64,000 nucleotides of DNA from Chamaecyparis obtusa (GCA_027943335.1 BSBK01008417.1:241685-305684), one strand, 5' to 3'. Positions 1 through 12,533 are shown, counted from the stretch's first letter. Made by a program: numbers and translations. The notes: generated by a model from the letters alone, not told the origin.

Positions 1-2513
1 AATCCCAAAAAATATTTCATTTGTCCAATCATGCTCATCTCAAATTCAGTCTTCATTTCATCTGCAAATTTGTCACTAGCTTCATCTTCTCCTCCAAAGA
101 TAATATCATCAACAAATATAACTATAACCAACAAACCATTCTCAATTTCTTTTGTGTATAATTTACTATTTGTTGTTCCTTTTATAAATCCCAATTTCAA
201 TAAATACTTATCCAATCTTGCATACCAGGTTCTAGGTGCTTGTTTTAATCCATATAAAGCTTTCTTTAATTTACATACCATATCTCCTTCTTGTGTCAAA
301 GGAAAACCTTTAGGTTGCTTAATTTAGACTTCTTCTTCCAATTCACCATTCAAAAATGTTGACTTTACATCCATCTGATACACTCTGAATTTCTTGTAAG
401 TTGCATATGCTAGAAACATTCTCACTGCTTCAAGTTTGGCCACAGGTGCAAAAGTTTCTTCATAGTCAATTCCTTCTTGTTGTGAATATCTTTTACATAC
501 CAATCTTTCTTTGTTTCTTATCACTTCTCCTTGTTCATTCATCTTGTTTCTGAATACCCACTTTGTTCCAATCACATTCTTGTCTTCAGGTCTAGGGACC
601 AATTCCCATGTCTTATTTTTTTCAATCTGCTCTAGTTCTTCTTTCATAGCATTAATCCAATGTTCATCTTCACAAGCTTCATTAGTATTCTTAGGTTCAA
701 TTTGAGAAATCAAACATAAATGTACCTTATTTCGAGTCAAAACTCCTCTATCTAAACTTCCAATAACTTGCTCAACAGGGTGATGTCTTGAAGTATACAT
801 GTTAGGTGTCATAGTTACTGATCTTGTTTCGACTGTAGATTCTTCTCTGCTTTCTTCTCTGTTTTCTTCAGTATGACTTTCATTCAGAAAATCACTGTTA
901 GTTTCAAAAAATAATTCTGCATTTTCAATGTTAGGTTGAGGTTGTGCTTCTCCATCAGATTCATAATCAAGCATTCTTTCCTGAATTTTAAACTTATCAT
1001 CAACTTTTACATTTTCACGTTCAACAATAGTCTTAGTTCTTTTGTTATAACATCTATATGCTTTGCTTTTTAAAGAATATCCAAGAAATATTCCTTCATC
1101 ACTTCTAGGATCAAACTTTCCTATATCATCATCTCTCTTTATATAACATTTACTTCCAAAAATTCTAAAATACTTAATTGAGGGTGTATGTCCAAACCAT
1201 AATTCATAAGTTGTCTTGTTTGTATCTTCTCTGATTTGTACTCTGTTCATAGTGTTTACTGTTGTGTTCACTGCTTCTCTCCAAAAAGTCTTAGCCAAAT
1301 CATTTTCAAACAACATAGCTCTTGCTGCTTCAGTTATTGACCTGTTCCTTCTTTCTACAATACCATTTTGTTCTGGTGTTCTAGGGGCTGAAAGTTGTCT
1401 CTTAATACCATTCATTTCACAAAAGGTGTTAAACTCTCTAGATGTAAATTCACCACCTCTATCAGATCTTAGACACTTAATCTTCATTCCAGATTCATTC
1501 TCAATTTTTCTTTTCATGATCTTAAATTTATCAAATGCTTCATATTTCTCTTTCAAAAATGCAATCCACATCATTCTTGTAAAATCATCAACAAGAATCA
1601 TAAAATACCTTTCTCCATAGAATCCTCTAGTCCTAGTAGGACCACTCAAGTCTGTATGAACAATCTCCAGCTTCGCTGTCGATGTGAACTTCTTGTTGGG
1701 AAATAAACTCCTTTTCTTCTTTGCCATCATACATTCTTTGCAAATCATGTTAGTAGGTTTCATAATTCTAGGTAAATCTCTTACCGCAAGTGTAGTGCTC
1801 ACATTGACAATATTATCAAAGTTTATATGAAAAAACCTTTTATGCCATAACCAACTGTCATCAATCCTAGTTATCAAACATGTCATCTCAGTAGGATTCA
1901 ACTAAAATACATTACCTCTAGTTCTGGATCCTTTTCCAATCAGATTTCCATCTTTATCTTTTATCACACAAGTTTTCTCAGAAAACCAAACTTGATAACC
2001 CTTATCAGCCAATTGTCCAACGCTTAGTAGATTATGTCTTAGTCCATCAACAAAGTAAACATCATCAGTGTTAGTCTTTCCATCAAGAGTAATAGATCAT
2101 ATACCCTTAATCAAACAAGGTACATTGTTACCAACCCTAACAATTCCTCCATCATAATTATCTAACTTAACAAACTTTCTTTTATCTCCAGTCATATGAT
2201 GTGAACAACCACTGTCTATAATCCAATTAGATTTCTTTTCAACTTGTGAAACTAATGCTTTTTCTTCCCTTTTATCAGCTTCAAAACTTTCTTCTTTAAT
2301 TGCTACAAATCCTATTTCTTCAAAGTTATCATTATCACTGTCACTTAAATGTTTTTCAATTCTTGCTTCAAGATCTTCATCAGTTGCATAATAACATTCT
2401 TTAGATCTCCTAGGTTTAAAGTTGCTTCTATACTTCTTAACTATTTTAGGACATTTAGATGCAAAATGACCATATTTTTTGATAAGTCCAACATTTAAAG
2501 ATTTTCTTACCAT
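1..2513 (-). pseudogene. copia pol: zinc knuckle, protease, integrase, partial RT
   Basis: One reading frame runs from about 2513 to the window edge, broken by TGA at 2097-2099, TAG at 1902-1904 and TAA at 324-326. From the N-terminus it holds the end of a CCHC knuckle (GHFASKC), a retropepsin with DSGCSHHMTGD (Asp-Ser-Gly at 2208-2216), and a GAG-pre-integrase/HHCC region (WHKRFFH, CKEC). The integrase core keeps all three acidic residues, in HTDLSG, SDRGGEF and NGIVERRN. The RT start has [14 protein letters not shown] and [11 protein letters not shown]. In the last 320 bases the RT active site reads FVDD rather than the usual [14 protein letters not shown] also departs from the usual RLVAKGYSQ. 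The protein would have processed, reverse-transcribed and integrated the element. Domain calls are secure; function is lost. Confidence 0.93.
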
Positions 2514-3276
2514 TTGGTTCTCTTTTTACAAGTACTGCAATACCTTCTTCAATCTTCTTATCTTCCTCAGATCTGCTACTGCTGGCATAATCTCCATTCA
2601 CACAAGTACTTCTTGTAGGTCTAATGTTAAGAGCACTGAATGTTGTTTCCATTCTAGGTAGCTCTCCTGATAATCTCAAGTTCATCTCTGTTGTTTCTAA
2701 TCTTCCAAGAAGAGTCTCTCTTGAAAAATTCGATGTACAAGGTATCACTTGTTCAATCATCTGTGTTGTCTGCTTGAATACTGGTGTCAAAGTTCTCAAA
2801 ATTTTCCATATCACTTCATTCTCTATCTTATCACCTCCACAAGACTTTATTCCTGTTACAATCTCAAACATCCTACCAATATAGCTTCTAATAGATTCAT
2901 CTTCCATCATTCTGATATTTTCAAATGGACAAATCCAATTATGTAATCTAGCCTTCTTTGCATGTTCATCACCTTCAAAAGTAGAATGTAAAGCTTTCCA
3001 AATTGCATGAGATGTTTTCAAACATCTTACCTGACTATATTCATTCTCTGGTAGTGCTGACAAAAGTGCTTCTCTTGCAAGTATGTTACACATGAATAGA
3101 TCTAGTTCATCTTTAGTTCCTGCCTCTAGATTGTCTTCCTCAATGATAGTCTTCTCATTCTTTGTAATCAACCAATAACTTGGTCCTAAACACAATAGAT
3201 GTGTCTTCATCTTTTCTTTCCAACTCTCAAAATTTACTCCATCAAACTTAGGGCTTTCTCTTCTGAAATTCGCCAT
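2455..3276 (-). pseudogene. copia gag (UBN2/DUF4219-type)
   Basis: The translation has the copia gag features PKFDGVNFESWKEKM near the start, then IWKALHSTFEGDEHAKKARL and SIRSYIGRMFEIV. It should encode the nucleocapsid-forming Gag. I place the start at the ATG at 3276 (protein beginning MANFRRESPKFDG), which has a good plant context and lies close to the primer-binding site; an ATG at 3309 is also in frame. The zinc knuckle is split: the first Cys is in this frame, the His and last Cys are in the next frame, and an A-rich run near 2480 appears to carry a one-base insertion. The second Cys of the knuckle is replaced by Tyr. Confidence 0.88.
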
Positions 3277-3316
3277 GGATCTCCTTAAGTTGTTAAACTT
3301 TTCTTTCAAGCACCTA

Positions 3317-3330
3317 CTGCTCTGATACCA
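3317..3330 (-). promoter_or_regulatory. primer-binding site (initiator Met tRNA type)
   Basis: On the minus strand the sequence TGGTATCAGAGC follows the LTR end by two bases. This is the standard plant copia primer-binding site, complementary to the 3' end of initiator tRNA-Met. It fixes the left edge of the LTR at 3333. Confidence 0.9.
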
Positions 3331-3332
3331 AT

Positions 3333-4447
3333 TGTTAGAAAGTAAAGATCCCCAAGATAACTGAGAGGGGGGGGGGTGAATCAGTTATTAGATAATTTAT
3401 CCATTCAACTGCTTTAAACAATCTAATCAATGTACTAATCAACCATAGAAAGATAATCATACACAATTGCATAATAACACAAGATATGTTGACTAGGGAA
3501 CCTCTTGAAAAGAGTAAACCCCGGTGGGAATGATGCCCATAAAATGATGCACTAATATGAAAGTTCCTTGTTAAAGGATGGACCTTGTTAGGAGTCTAAT
3601 GAAATACATTCAGTATATATAAATCTTTGTTAGTAGATTTTGAATCCCTGTTAAAAGATTCTAACCCGGTTAAGAGTTTATGGAAGACAGAAGGACCCAC
3701 TGCCCAAACAGCTTCAAGGCAAGATCTTTGAACCCACTGTCCAAAAGATCTTAGAATTATTCAATAGAATAATATGAAATATATTACCTCCTTCACACTG
3801 TGCCAAAACTGCACTCTCTGCTACACAAGATCATAATTCTAGATCTCTGTACTCACAAGTCTTCCTTCATCACTGAATTAGCTCTTTTCTTCACTTCATG
3901 CATATATTCACATCTCAATCTTCATAGTACCCATTAAAACAAGGAAAAAATTCCTTCTTATATACCAAACTCAAATAATTACAAATGAGTCGGTCCTCAA
4001 TTACAAAATAATAAATTCTATACGTTACACACAGAATTCACATAAAACTGTCGGCTTCCAGATACTGAAACTTTCTCCAAACATATCCTCAAAGTTTGCA
4101 CTATGAACCATGTCATCATTAATGAGTCTCCAACATCCCTTTAACTGTGCAAAATCAGATTCCATCCCAGCTAAGAGATATCCTCCGATTTCTGAACATC
4201 GCTACATAGAAACACTGTCTAAACACCGCTTTTACCAAAATGCTCATAACTCTCACAAACGAATGAATTTCTTTTTGTGCTATTAACCATAGGTTAATAA
4301 CACACCAAAGAACATACCATTGACTATGCAAAGGCCAATCTACAATACAACATGTGTGCAAAACAAAAATGTACCTACTTTCTTGCTAATATCTAGAATA
4401 TCACTCTGTTGACATCAATGACAATCCAAGTCATGAATGCAACAACA
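3333..4447 (-). repeat. copia 5' LTR
   Basis: The inner end is TCTAACA directly before the primer-binding site. The outer end is less certain. I place it at 4447 (minus-strand TGTTGTTGCATTC...) because the distance to a shared internal motif matches the LTR of the element at 54970-62312. A TGTTGGAGACTC at 4135 is the alternative. The inner part has the tract of Cs followed by TCTCAGT (plus strand 3361-3378), and a GGGCATCAT motif that recurs in the other LTR family. The partner LTR is outside the window, so no target duplication can be tested. Confidence 0.7.
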
Positions 4448-4462
4448 ACTGCTACAGAATGA

Positions 4463-4705
4463 CTACCAAAATACTTTGCATTCATTCCTAACATTGCTAG
4501 TGTAGGAGAAACTAAATCTAAAGGCAGTATAATACCTTTCTCCTTTTGGGGACACTAGCATAGCACCACCACCAGAACCATGTCTACTTCTAGCCCCATC
4601 AAAAAATAGTTCCCAAACCTGATTACTTTGATCCTCTGAATCAGTGTCTTCCTTGAGAATGCTTGGCTCTATGGATCCACTTTCTTGTATTAAATAACTT
4701 CCCAA
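4463..4705 (-). pseudogene. gypsy RNase H-like domain (G1)
   Basis: The translation contains WELFFDGARSRHGSGGGAMLVSPKG followed by AFRFSFSYTSNVRNE. This is the plant gypsy RNase H pattern with the first catalytic Asp in FDGA. The expected continuation (NxAEYEAL) is lost at the junction with the copia LTR. The frame is open upstream to about 4788 but differs from the gag-protease frame. In Tat elements a second, archaeal-type RNase H normally follows RT and the first RNase H. Here it follows protease, so RT was deleted or the element is non-autonomous. Confidence 0.8.
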
Positions 4706-4776
4706 ACCAAAATCCCAAACAAAATTTTCTTGGGCCTCTGAAGTTCTTTCATCTAGAAAAATATCAGGGATACTTT

Positions 4777-7242
4777 CTATCTTTGTGTCTGCTTCACTAA
4801 TGGTTTGGAAGTCACTGTAATCAAATATAGGTGATTTACATTGATGGTATTAGACACATATGGTTCTATATGGTGTGCTTCTAATGGTTCTGACTTGATG
4901 GTGACCTTGGTCCCATACCTTGTATGAAATAACATGTGAGACCAGTCAAAAGATAGGTAACCTCCTATCTTGGTTGTGAACTCCCTTGAAAGACATATAG
5001 AAAAAAATGCAAGGAGATCTATAATATATATATCAAGGAGGATTGAAAAATTAGGACTAGCATGTAGGATTAGGCTAGTATCCTTGGCCACACTGATAGT
5101 ATTGACTAAGGACCCTTCAAGTTATGTTACCTTCTTTTGAAAGGGCTCATATTTCAGTCCTAATTGGTCAGCTACTTTCTTGGGCATTACAGTGCTAGTG
5201 GCTACACTATCTACCATAAAATTATGTACTAAAGATTTACCAATAATTAGAGATACATAAAAGAGAGGTGGCTTTGAGTTCCTACCTTGCATGATATTGG
5301 TCTTGGAGTTGCTACTTGGAGCCTCCTTTTCTTGATCAGTGTTAACCAACACTAGCTTTGCAACTTCTCTTGTAGGTTGAGGAGTTGTCACTTCAGTCAT
5401 GGCCTTCTTCAAAATTTTAGGCTGTCCTGGAAGAGCCAAAGAGTCCCACATAGACATGGTGACATTCACCTTCTTCATGTTGTCTACAATATTAAAAGGT
5501 GTCACAGTGTGTACTCTTTGTTGTGCGTTCACTATGATGGGCTCCACTTCTTTAGATTGTTGGCCTTCCTTTCTTGCAATGATAGGGACCTCCTTAGATG
5601 TGATGGGATTGGCTTGCTACAATGGCTCTACAGATGTAGTGGATTGGGCATTGGAATCTACCCTCTCCATGTCTTGAGCTCTTCTTTTTTCTCTTGTATA
5701 GGAAATAAAAGAAATGTCACCATTGACTCCATTGAAGTCTGGCTACTCCCAATTGAAAAGAGCAGTCTCTTTTTCTTGTGATTCTTGTTGAGGCACTGAT
5801 CCACTAGATGAAGCCTCTGATTGAGCTTGTGGGGTATTTTGAACCATTCGAGCTTGGTTCATCCATCCATTTGAACATGTAGCCTGATTATGAGGTTGGT
5901 TGCAAGGAAAACATGATTCATTATCCATAGCCATATTATTTTGACTAGGAACCATATCCCTCACTGGATTTGCAGAATTTAGAGGTACAGGGTTATATGG
6001 TTGGAATGGTCTCTGATTAAAACTTTGTCTTTGTCCTTGATAACCTCCTTGGTATGGTGGCCTATTTTGTTGATAAGGTTGTCCTTGATTTTGATATTAC
6101 TGATTAGGACCTTGGCCTTGTGTCTAAAATGGTGGTCTGATTCCTTGACCTTGTTTCTTCAAATTTGTAACCTCTTTAGTCAAGGTTTGCAACAAGTTTG
6201 TCATCTCCTACTGACTTCTCTATTGACTATTCTTTATCTCTTGTAGCTCTTGAGAAAAACTAGTTGTTAGCTCTTAACCACTGGTACTAGCCTGAGGTGC
6301 TAATATGGTGGGAATAGGGGTAAATAGGGGTACTTGTGCAGGTGAGATGGGTTGAAGGCTAGGAAAAATGGGCATTGGTGGCCTTCTAGCAATCATGCTT
6401 GCTTGGATTAAACAATTTTCATCCTTAACAACTATGTCAAAAGCTTGGGGTAGAGAAGTACCACCCATAGACTGGATCATGACAGAAATTTGACCATTTA
6501 CACTTTGCAAGTAGTAAAGGAAAGCATGGTCAGCTAATGGTCTCATAGAGATTGGAATTCTATTCCATGTCTTGAGGAATGTACTATTGTAATCTATCAT
6601 TTTCTCTTGAGGGTCTCTCTTAATAGTTGTTAACTGCTCAACTAGAGACAAGTTATATGATTTATCCTCAAAATGCTTACTTAATGCATCCCCTAACTCA
6701 TTCCATGAAGTAATAGAACCAATAGTTAGAGTCCTAAACCATTCAAGAGCCTTACCTTTTAGAGAGGCTAATAATAATTTTGTAGCCACATCTTCTTGAG
6801 TAATATTGTGTATGCTGTAGATAGTGGTCACATCTCTTATGGGTTCAAAAGTAGTTGTCTACCCTTCACCAGTGAAATCAGGTACACTCTTTAGTGCCAC
6901 CAAGGGTACATCATGATGTTGAGAAAAGGCTAATGGGCTCCTTTGGTTGAATGGTGCAAAGGAAAACTACCTAGCCATTGTAGGAGTTGGAATCTGAAGA
7001 TTAACAACTATATGAGCTATATTTGATGCTAGATTTGAATCCTCTTCTAGATCTCTGGTTAGATATCTGCCTCTTCTCTTGGAATGAAAGGGTAAAGGTC
7101 TCCTTTCTAAGGCATCAGGAGGTGTAGACTGAACTCTCCTTGCAGGGGATGTTCTTTGAGTTGACTTGCCTTTATGACTTCTTTTTGAGGGCAACTCTAA
7201 AAATTTGGTAGGCTTTGAGCTCCTAGTCTCAATCTTTCTCAT
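4777..7242 (-). pseudogene. gypsy gag-protease polyprotein (G1)
   Basis: A single frame of about 820 codons runs from the Met at 7242 to 4777 without frameshift, interrupted only by stop codons. The N-terminal part (7242-6967) is basic and Ser/Pro-rich. The retrotransposon gag domain (6831-6274) has ALEWFRTL and DYNSTFLKTWNRIP. A Gln-rich linker follows, then a short knuckle CFPCNQPHNQATC (CX2CX3HX4C) near 5880. The retropepsin region (5547-4777) has FYVSLIIG and VMPKKVADQLGLKY. The protease catalytic triplet reads Asp-Ser-Val instead of Asp-Ser-Gly, which should abolish activity. Most stops fall where Gln would fit in the Q-rich linker, consistent with C-to-T decay. Confidence 0.85.
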
Positions 7243-7270
7243 AAACCTTGAACAAGGTTAGCCCTGATCC

Positions 7271-7291
7271 TTGGAATCAGTGGAGTCACCA
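7271..7291 (-). promoter_or_regulatory. G1 primer-binding site
   Basis: The minus strand reads TGGTGACTCCACTGATTCC just before gag. This resembles the TGGTGACTCCGCTGG-type site of plant Tat/Ogre-like gypsy elements. It marks the inner edge of the G1 LTR. I do not assign the primer tRNA. Confidence 0.6.
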
Positions 7292-10017
7292 GATATACTT
7301 AACAGAACAACTTCTAAAAGCCTGTATCACACAATTTGTATATTAGAGATAGCATAATCTTCAAACAATGAACTTCTTGTGTAGTCCCATCGGGTGTGCT
7401 AGAATTGTTATACACTAAGTTTGCACCCTTGTTTAAAGCTCTCAAGTCTTGATAACCTAGTATAACATGGGAATTTCATCTCTAGGTTGTGGGACCTATG
7501 CTAACTAAGATGAGACCTCTAGGTTCTAGGCTAGTTCATCTTGGATAATCACCTTAATTTTCTTTTAGACATGAAAAGTAAATCTTTTGAGGGAAAGGGA
7601 TAGAAGGAATGCTTGGAAAGGAAAAGACTGAAAGAAAACTACCTACTAGGTGATACACTGAAAATAGGGTTTGGATCTCAGTATAGAGGAATGGAATCAA
7701 TGAAGGGCTTAGGTCTAGTAGGTCACAACTTACTGAATAGGCTTGCATAAGTGTTTCATAGGAGGGCCTAAACATAAGACACAACTTATGACCTACAAGT
7801 AGACATTCACTCCTGCAATTCGGTGTAGAATTGAGACAAGACTGTTAGGGGGCTAAAGTATACCCACAAAACATCTAAATCATATCAAACACAATAACAC
7901 ACATAATCACAAAAAGTAAGAGGGATCAGGAACCCTAAGATATCACTAAAAACATCATATACTTTAATCCAATAAGAGATAATTCAGACAAGGAAGCATA
8001 GGGACATGAAGGATTATCACAAAATACCTCTGCAATATTTGAATCATCAATGAAAGATTTACAAATGTAGAAGTGAGGGGGTAGAAATGATACCATAGAT
8101 GACCCTTAAGAAAGATGAATTTTTTTTTTTACAATTGTCCAACTCTGAGCCCTTAAGGCTCCAAAAAAAGAACTATATATCTCTCACTACATGTAGGCAG
8201 GAGTCAAAAACCTACCTAGGGTTACAAAATTAAACAATGATATCAAACCCTAGGGTACTGATCACTTATTATCAAAATCTCTAAGAATGCCAGTGATAAA
8301 ATCATATCTTCCTTCATGGACATACATGTGGTACTGAGCTCACCTACAGACACAACAACCTCGACCTACCAACCCACCTGCAACTCCACTAAGCCATGAA
8401 GGCTCCAAATCTAATTATATTTCCCTGGGAGTGGTACTATTCAAAAGGAGGTGCCAACTCTTTCTAGCACCTCTTATCGTAAAAATGCAGCAAAGGACCC
8501 TGCAACACTAGCCAACAGCCACTTCCATCATCCTCAAAACCACAACTGTCCTAAGACTTTATTTCCTGAGCTACTCAACGTTGTGCATGGCCGAAAGAAT
8601 GCAAAAACTTCGTAGAGACATTTGAATTTTTGAAATATAACGGCTAGCAGAAAATTTTAAAATGTAATCGTTGATGAGAAACCCTTCCCGACAGATGAAC
8701 GACCTAGATGCACTGAGAAAACAACTTTAAAATCCTTCTGACAAGTCAAAACCACTGTGCAAGTTAGTGGCCAATGATAAATGAGAAAATTGACATGCTT
8801 ACCAGCTTGGACCCACTTGATTTTCCCTTCTTTAAGTTACGAAGAACTTACTTTAACCTTGGGCCCAGACTTGCCACTTATCAAACCTCTATTCACACTA
8901 ACCGCTTCGTAGGCATACACCTCGGCACTTCTCTGACATCGGACCCACTATGAACAAGATTCCAATCTAATGGTGGGCACATGATCTCATACCCTTCAAA
9001 TATTCCTTCAAGACATATGCTGGCCATAGATCCTTATTAGACCGGGACCCCACGACACATCATATCCTCTAACAAATCCTCATCAACATACGGCAACCAA
9101 TCACAAACTAGCACATCAGCACACCTAGCAATGTGGTCCCACAGACTTTCTCTTTACTTTGACTAATTAAAAGATGACATGTCATCCTGACCTGGCATTG
9201 GACCCACTGACAGGACCTAAACACTTGGAAAATTTGATGGTCGGTGTAAGATCACATGTGTCATAAAAAGGCTATGTGAAGATACACCAACCATTGATCT
9301 TCATCCCTCTAACATCCCTGTAGAGACCCTAACACAGCCCCATTGCAAGTCCTAGTCATCACTATGTGGACCAATAGAAGATGAGCACATCAGAAAATGA
9401 GGACCCACCGAATGAAGCTCTAGCAACAAATCAAGATTGACGGCTGGTGCATAATCTCATGGCTCTGACACAACCCATGAGATCATGCACCAATCATTGG
9501 ATTAAAAGACACACAGTCCTCTGGGCCCACTCTGATGAACTTCCAAATCATCACCAACTGACCAATGACAAGCTTCCACATATGATGACATGGCAATGGA
9601 CCCACTAAAGCCTTGAAGTGCTGAGCAAAAGGGAAGATCGACGAGCATTGCAAGATTGCATGCATTAGAAGAACCCCTTGCAAATGCATGACAACCGTCG
9701 AATCTTCCCAATTGGGACCCCACTAAAGTGACTGCCAAAAGAATTAGTGAATACACAACCGAGGAAAGGTTAGCTCTTTCATTGGATCGTGGGATGTTAA
9801 GACTTAACCGCCAAATGTTTGGCGACCAAGAGAACCAATGTAGTCACTGAATCATGAAATAGAAGGGGTAACCACTGGAGAACTTAGAGAATCTATGATC
9901 GACCAATGAGAATAAAGTACACATGGGTTTTTTAGGACTTAAGTGGCTTAAAATAAAGTAATATAAAAATAGAAACTGGCTTAGGGTTACTTAGGGTTTT
10001 TGGGCACAATGGCTACA
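7292..10017 (-). repeat. probable long LTR of G1
   Basis: This non-coding stretch of about 2.7 kb lies directly upstream of the G1 primer-binding site, as expected for the long LTRs of Tat-like elements. Between about 8940 and 9500 it contains degenerate repeats built around GGACCCACT, followed by a clause such as GGTGGGCACATGATCTCA, GGTCGGTGTAAGATCACAT or GGCTGGTGCATAATCTCAT. One inverted form occurs at 9476-9500. No coding sequence is supported here. The outer boundary and target duplication cannot be verified without the partner LTR. Confidence 0.5.
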
Positions 10018-10229
10018 TTTTCAAATATTTTGACCTACAGACTAGGGAATGAAACAAATTGCAGGGGCCAGAGGACATGGCATAAGATCATAAAATTTTT
10101 AGGGATTCTTGGCAGGATGAAAATAGAGATTTTAGAATAGGTTTTAGCCAAATTTGCATGCACATGAAAATTAGGGTAACACAACCAAGATGCACACTAT
10201 TTATGAATCAACGTTCTCATAAGCAGGCA
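10018..10229. other. junction between G1 LTR and G2 coding region
   Basis: No domain is recognisable in these 210 bases. They lie between the tentative G1 LTR edge and the last recognisable G2 RNase H residues, and may be decayed G2 coding sequence. Confidence 0.4.
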
Positions 10230-10700
10230 TGCGGAGCTATTCAACTAAGAATTCATACTGTGATGAGTCTTGAGGGATTTCCAGTAGGGATTTGATGGTT
10301 TCCATTGTGTCGACCACTTTTTTCTATAGCCTTGGTATCTATGTGAACTATATACTCACGAAGTGCTCTTTCAATCTGTCCACTAGTTCCTTGTAAAGTA
10401 GAAGCTTATCATCCTTTGTTTGGAATTTGTCTAGGACTTTATTGATTATCAGCTGTGAATCTCCAAACACTTGCATTTCTGTGATATTCCACTAGATAGC
10501 AGTTTTGAGGCTTGAGATGAGTGCATCATACTCTGCAATGTTGTTGGTGCATGGGAATCCCAATTTGAATGATTTGGGGATGTAGTCACCGTGAGGGGTG
10601 ACAAAAGGGATTATTGCCCCTAATCCATGTGATGTGTAGGAGCCATCAAAGTATAGCTTTCATTCTGGTTGTTCTTTGATCATGCATAGATGCTCATCGG
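10230..10700 (-). pseudogene. archaeal-type RNase H domain (G2)
   Basis: Translation of the minus strand gives KLYFDGSYTSHGLGAI (10639-10659 for the first residues), then FPCTNNIAEYDALISSLK and MQVFGDSQLIINKVL. These are the three acidic blocks (D, E, D) of the RNase H fold that ends the polymerase part of Tat-lineage gypsy elements. In-frame stops interrupt it and no ATG-started ORF covers it. The reading fades near 10230, where integrase should begin a few hundred bases later but is missing. Confidence 0.8.
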
Positions 10701-12533
10701 GAAATTAAATGATTAGTGGATATGCATCTACCAGGGATGCTTCATCTAGTTGATCGAAAATGACTTTCCCTTTGATTGTTTTCTTATCTACATACTAGAT
10801 ATCGAACTCACCTAGTAGCATGACCCACTTTGTCATTCGGCCTATTAATGTTGTTCTTGATAGAAGGTACTTGAGTGGGTCCACCTTTGTGATGAGCTTG
10901 ATGGTCTGGCTAATTATATAACATCAAATATTTTGAGTGGTGAAGACCAATGTGAGCCATGCTTCTCCATTGGTGATTAGTTGAGCTCATGGCCAACAAG
11001 TGTTCTACTAATGTAATAGATGCCTCTTTCCTTCTTGTTGTCATCAAGTTGTAATAATAGTGTCCCTAGTGTTGTAGTAGTTGTGGAGATGTATAAGATC
11101 AGAGGGTGTCCTAGGACTAGTGGTATGAGGATTAGAAAGTTAGCTTGATATTATTTTATCTTCTCAAAGATTCTTTGGTAGATATGATCCCATTTAAAGC
11201 TTGTGTCTTTGCTAAGTAGATGTGTGAAAGGTTGGAACTTGTCTACCAGTTGTGATATGAAACATCGCACTGATTGCATTTTTCCTTGCAAGCTTTTGAG
11301 CTATTTGAGTATTTTGGGAGGAGGCATTTCTGTTATGGCCTTAAACTTCTTGGGATCAATCTCTATGTTGTGTCATGATATGATGAAGCCTAATAGCTAG
11401 TCATATGTTATGCCAAAGAAACACTTTTTTGGATTTAGCTTTAAGCCATAATGATGGAGGTGATCAAACACACACTCAAGGATGTCGAGGTGTTCCACCA
11501 GTGTCTTGGATTTTGCAAGGATATCATCTACATAATCTTCAAGGATCTTATGTATCATATCATGGAAGATGGTTTTCATTGCTCGATGATAGGTGGCCCC
11601 TATATTCTTTAGCCCAAATGGCATCATATTATAGCATAAGGTACCCCATGGTGTTGTGAACACTATTTTGTGTTGGTCTTCCTCTACTATTCTGATTTGA
11701 TTATACCTTGAGAGGCCATCCATGAGTGACAACATCTCATCACCTACTGTGAGATCAACTATCATGTCAATGTTTGGTAAGGGAAAATTATCTTTTGGAC
11801 ATGCTTTTTTTAAGTCCCTGAAGTCTGTGCAGATTCTAATCTCTTCTGAAGGCTAGGTGATAGGCACAATATTTGAGATCCACTCTGAATAGTCTATAGC
11901 TCTAATAATTTTGGCTTGTAGGAGCTTTTCTAGTTTTGTCTTTAATAGGAGGGATACTTTAGGATGCATCTTTCAAAGCTTTTGCTTTACTATTTTTGCA
12001 TTAGGGTCCACTGCAAGATGATGGACAACAAGGTTTGGATCAAGCCCAGGAATACCTACATATGACCATGCAAAATTGATGGTGGCTTCTTGTAAAAGTG
12101 CTATGAAGGATGGTTCTTCAACATCAATCAGGGATGCTATAATAGATGTAATTCTTGGGTATTCCTATGTTCCCAAGTTGAGTGGATTTGTTTATTTGAT
12201 TATGATGGATGATTTCTCTGGCCTATAGTCCTAGATGGGGGGAAGAGGCAAGTCCTCATCTTTTAGCACCTTAGAGAGGTTTTCACCATAAGATACGTCC
12301 TTTATTTTTAATTTTTTAGAGTTAGAATGTGCCCCAGAGGGGTTTTCACATAAGAACTCATTATTTTCTTTTCCTTTTTCAATTTTGTAGCTAAAGAATT
12401 CCTCTTCCCTGAAGTATCCCTTAGGGTCACACTTGTAGACATGAGTTGATTCTTGTTCTTGATCTGATTGTTGGCCTGATGCTCCCATGAACCTTAGGAG
12501 TGCTTCTATACTTTGGAACTCATCAATATGCAT
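10701..12533 (-). pseudogene. gypsy reverse transcriptase and RNase H (G2)
   Basis: One frame carries a linker (12533-12231), the RT fingers (SNIVPI, RICTDFRDLKKACPKDNFPLP), LMDGLSRYNQI, PWGTLCYNMMPFGLKN, and the active site DYVDDIL with YVDD at 11523-11534. LNPKKCFFG and the thumb/connection LQGKMQSVRCFISQL with LLSKDTSFKW follow. A short RNase H stretch with KWVMLLGEFDI lies near 10.8 kb. The catalytic RT aspartates are present. In-frame stops break it repeatedly, and one substitution changes the usual SGYNQI to SRYNQI. Lineage: Tat-like, because a second RNase H follows. Confidence 0.88.

Larger units (their letters stand above)
1..4447 (-). mobile_element. Ty1/copia LTR retrotransposon (partial)
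   Basis: Reading the minus strand from right to left there is a 5' LTR, a primer-binding site matching the initiator-Met type, gag, a zinc knuckle, retropepsin, GAG-pre-integrase, integrase and the first part of reverse transcriptase. The window edge cuts the element inside RT, so RNase H and the 3' LTR lie outside. The order protease-integrase-RT is diagnostic of Ty1/copia. It appears to be inserted in the RNase H of the gypsy element to its right, whose coding sequence stops at about 4463. It is inactive: it carries a frameshift in gag and at least three in-frame stops in pol. Confidence 0.93.
4448..10017 (-). mobile_element. Ty3/gypsy element G1, Tat-like, RT missing
   Basis: From right to left: a probable long LTR, a primer-binding site of the TGGTGACTCC type, gag, retropepsin, then an RNase H domain directly after a short linker. 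No RT domain lies between protease and RNase H (4706-4776 is only about 70 bases). The element is cut at about 4448-4463 by the copia LTR, so integrase and the second LTR are not seen. It abuts the truncated element G2 on the right and may be inserted in it. The right edge at 10017 (minus-strand TGTAGCCATTGTGCCC) is tentative. Confidence 0.75.

Noticed and set aside
4120..4135. TGTTGGAGACTC on the minus strand as the copia LTR start
   Set aside because: Possible, but the spacing to shared motifs in the element C LTR favours the start at 4447; kept as the alternative.
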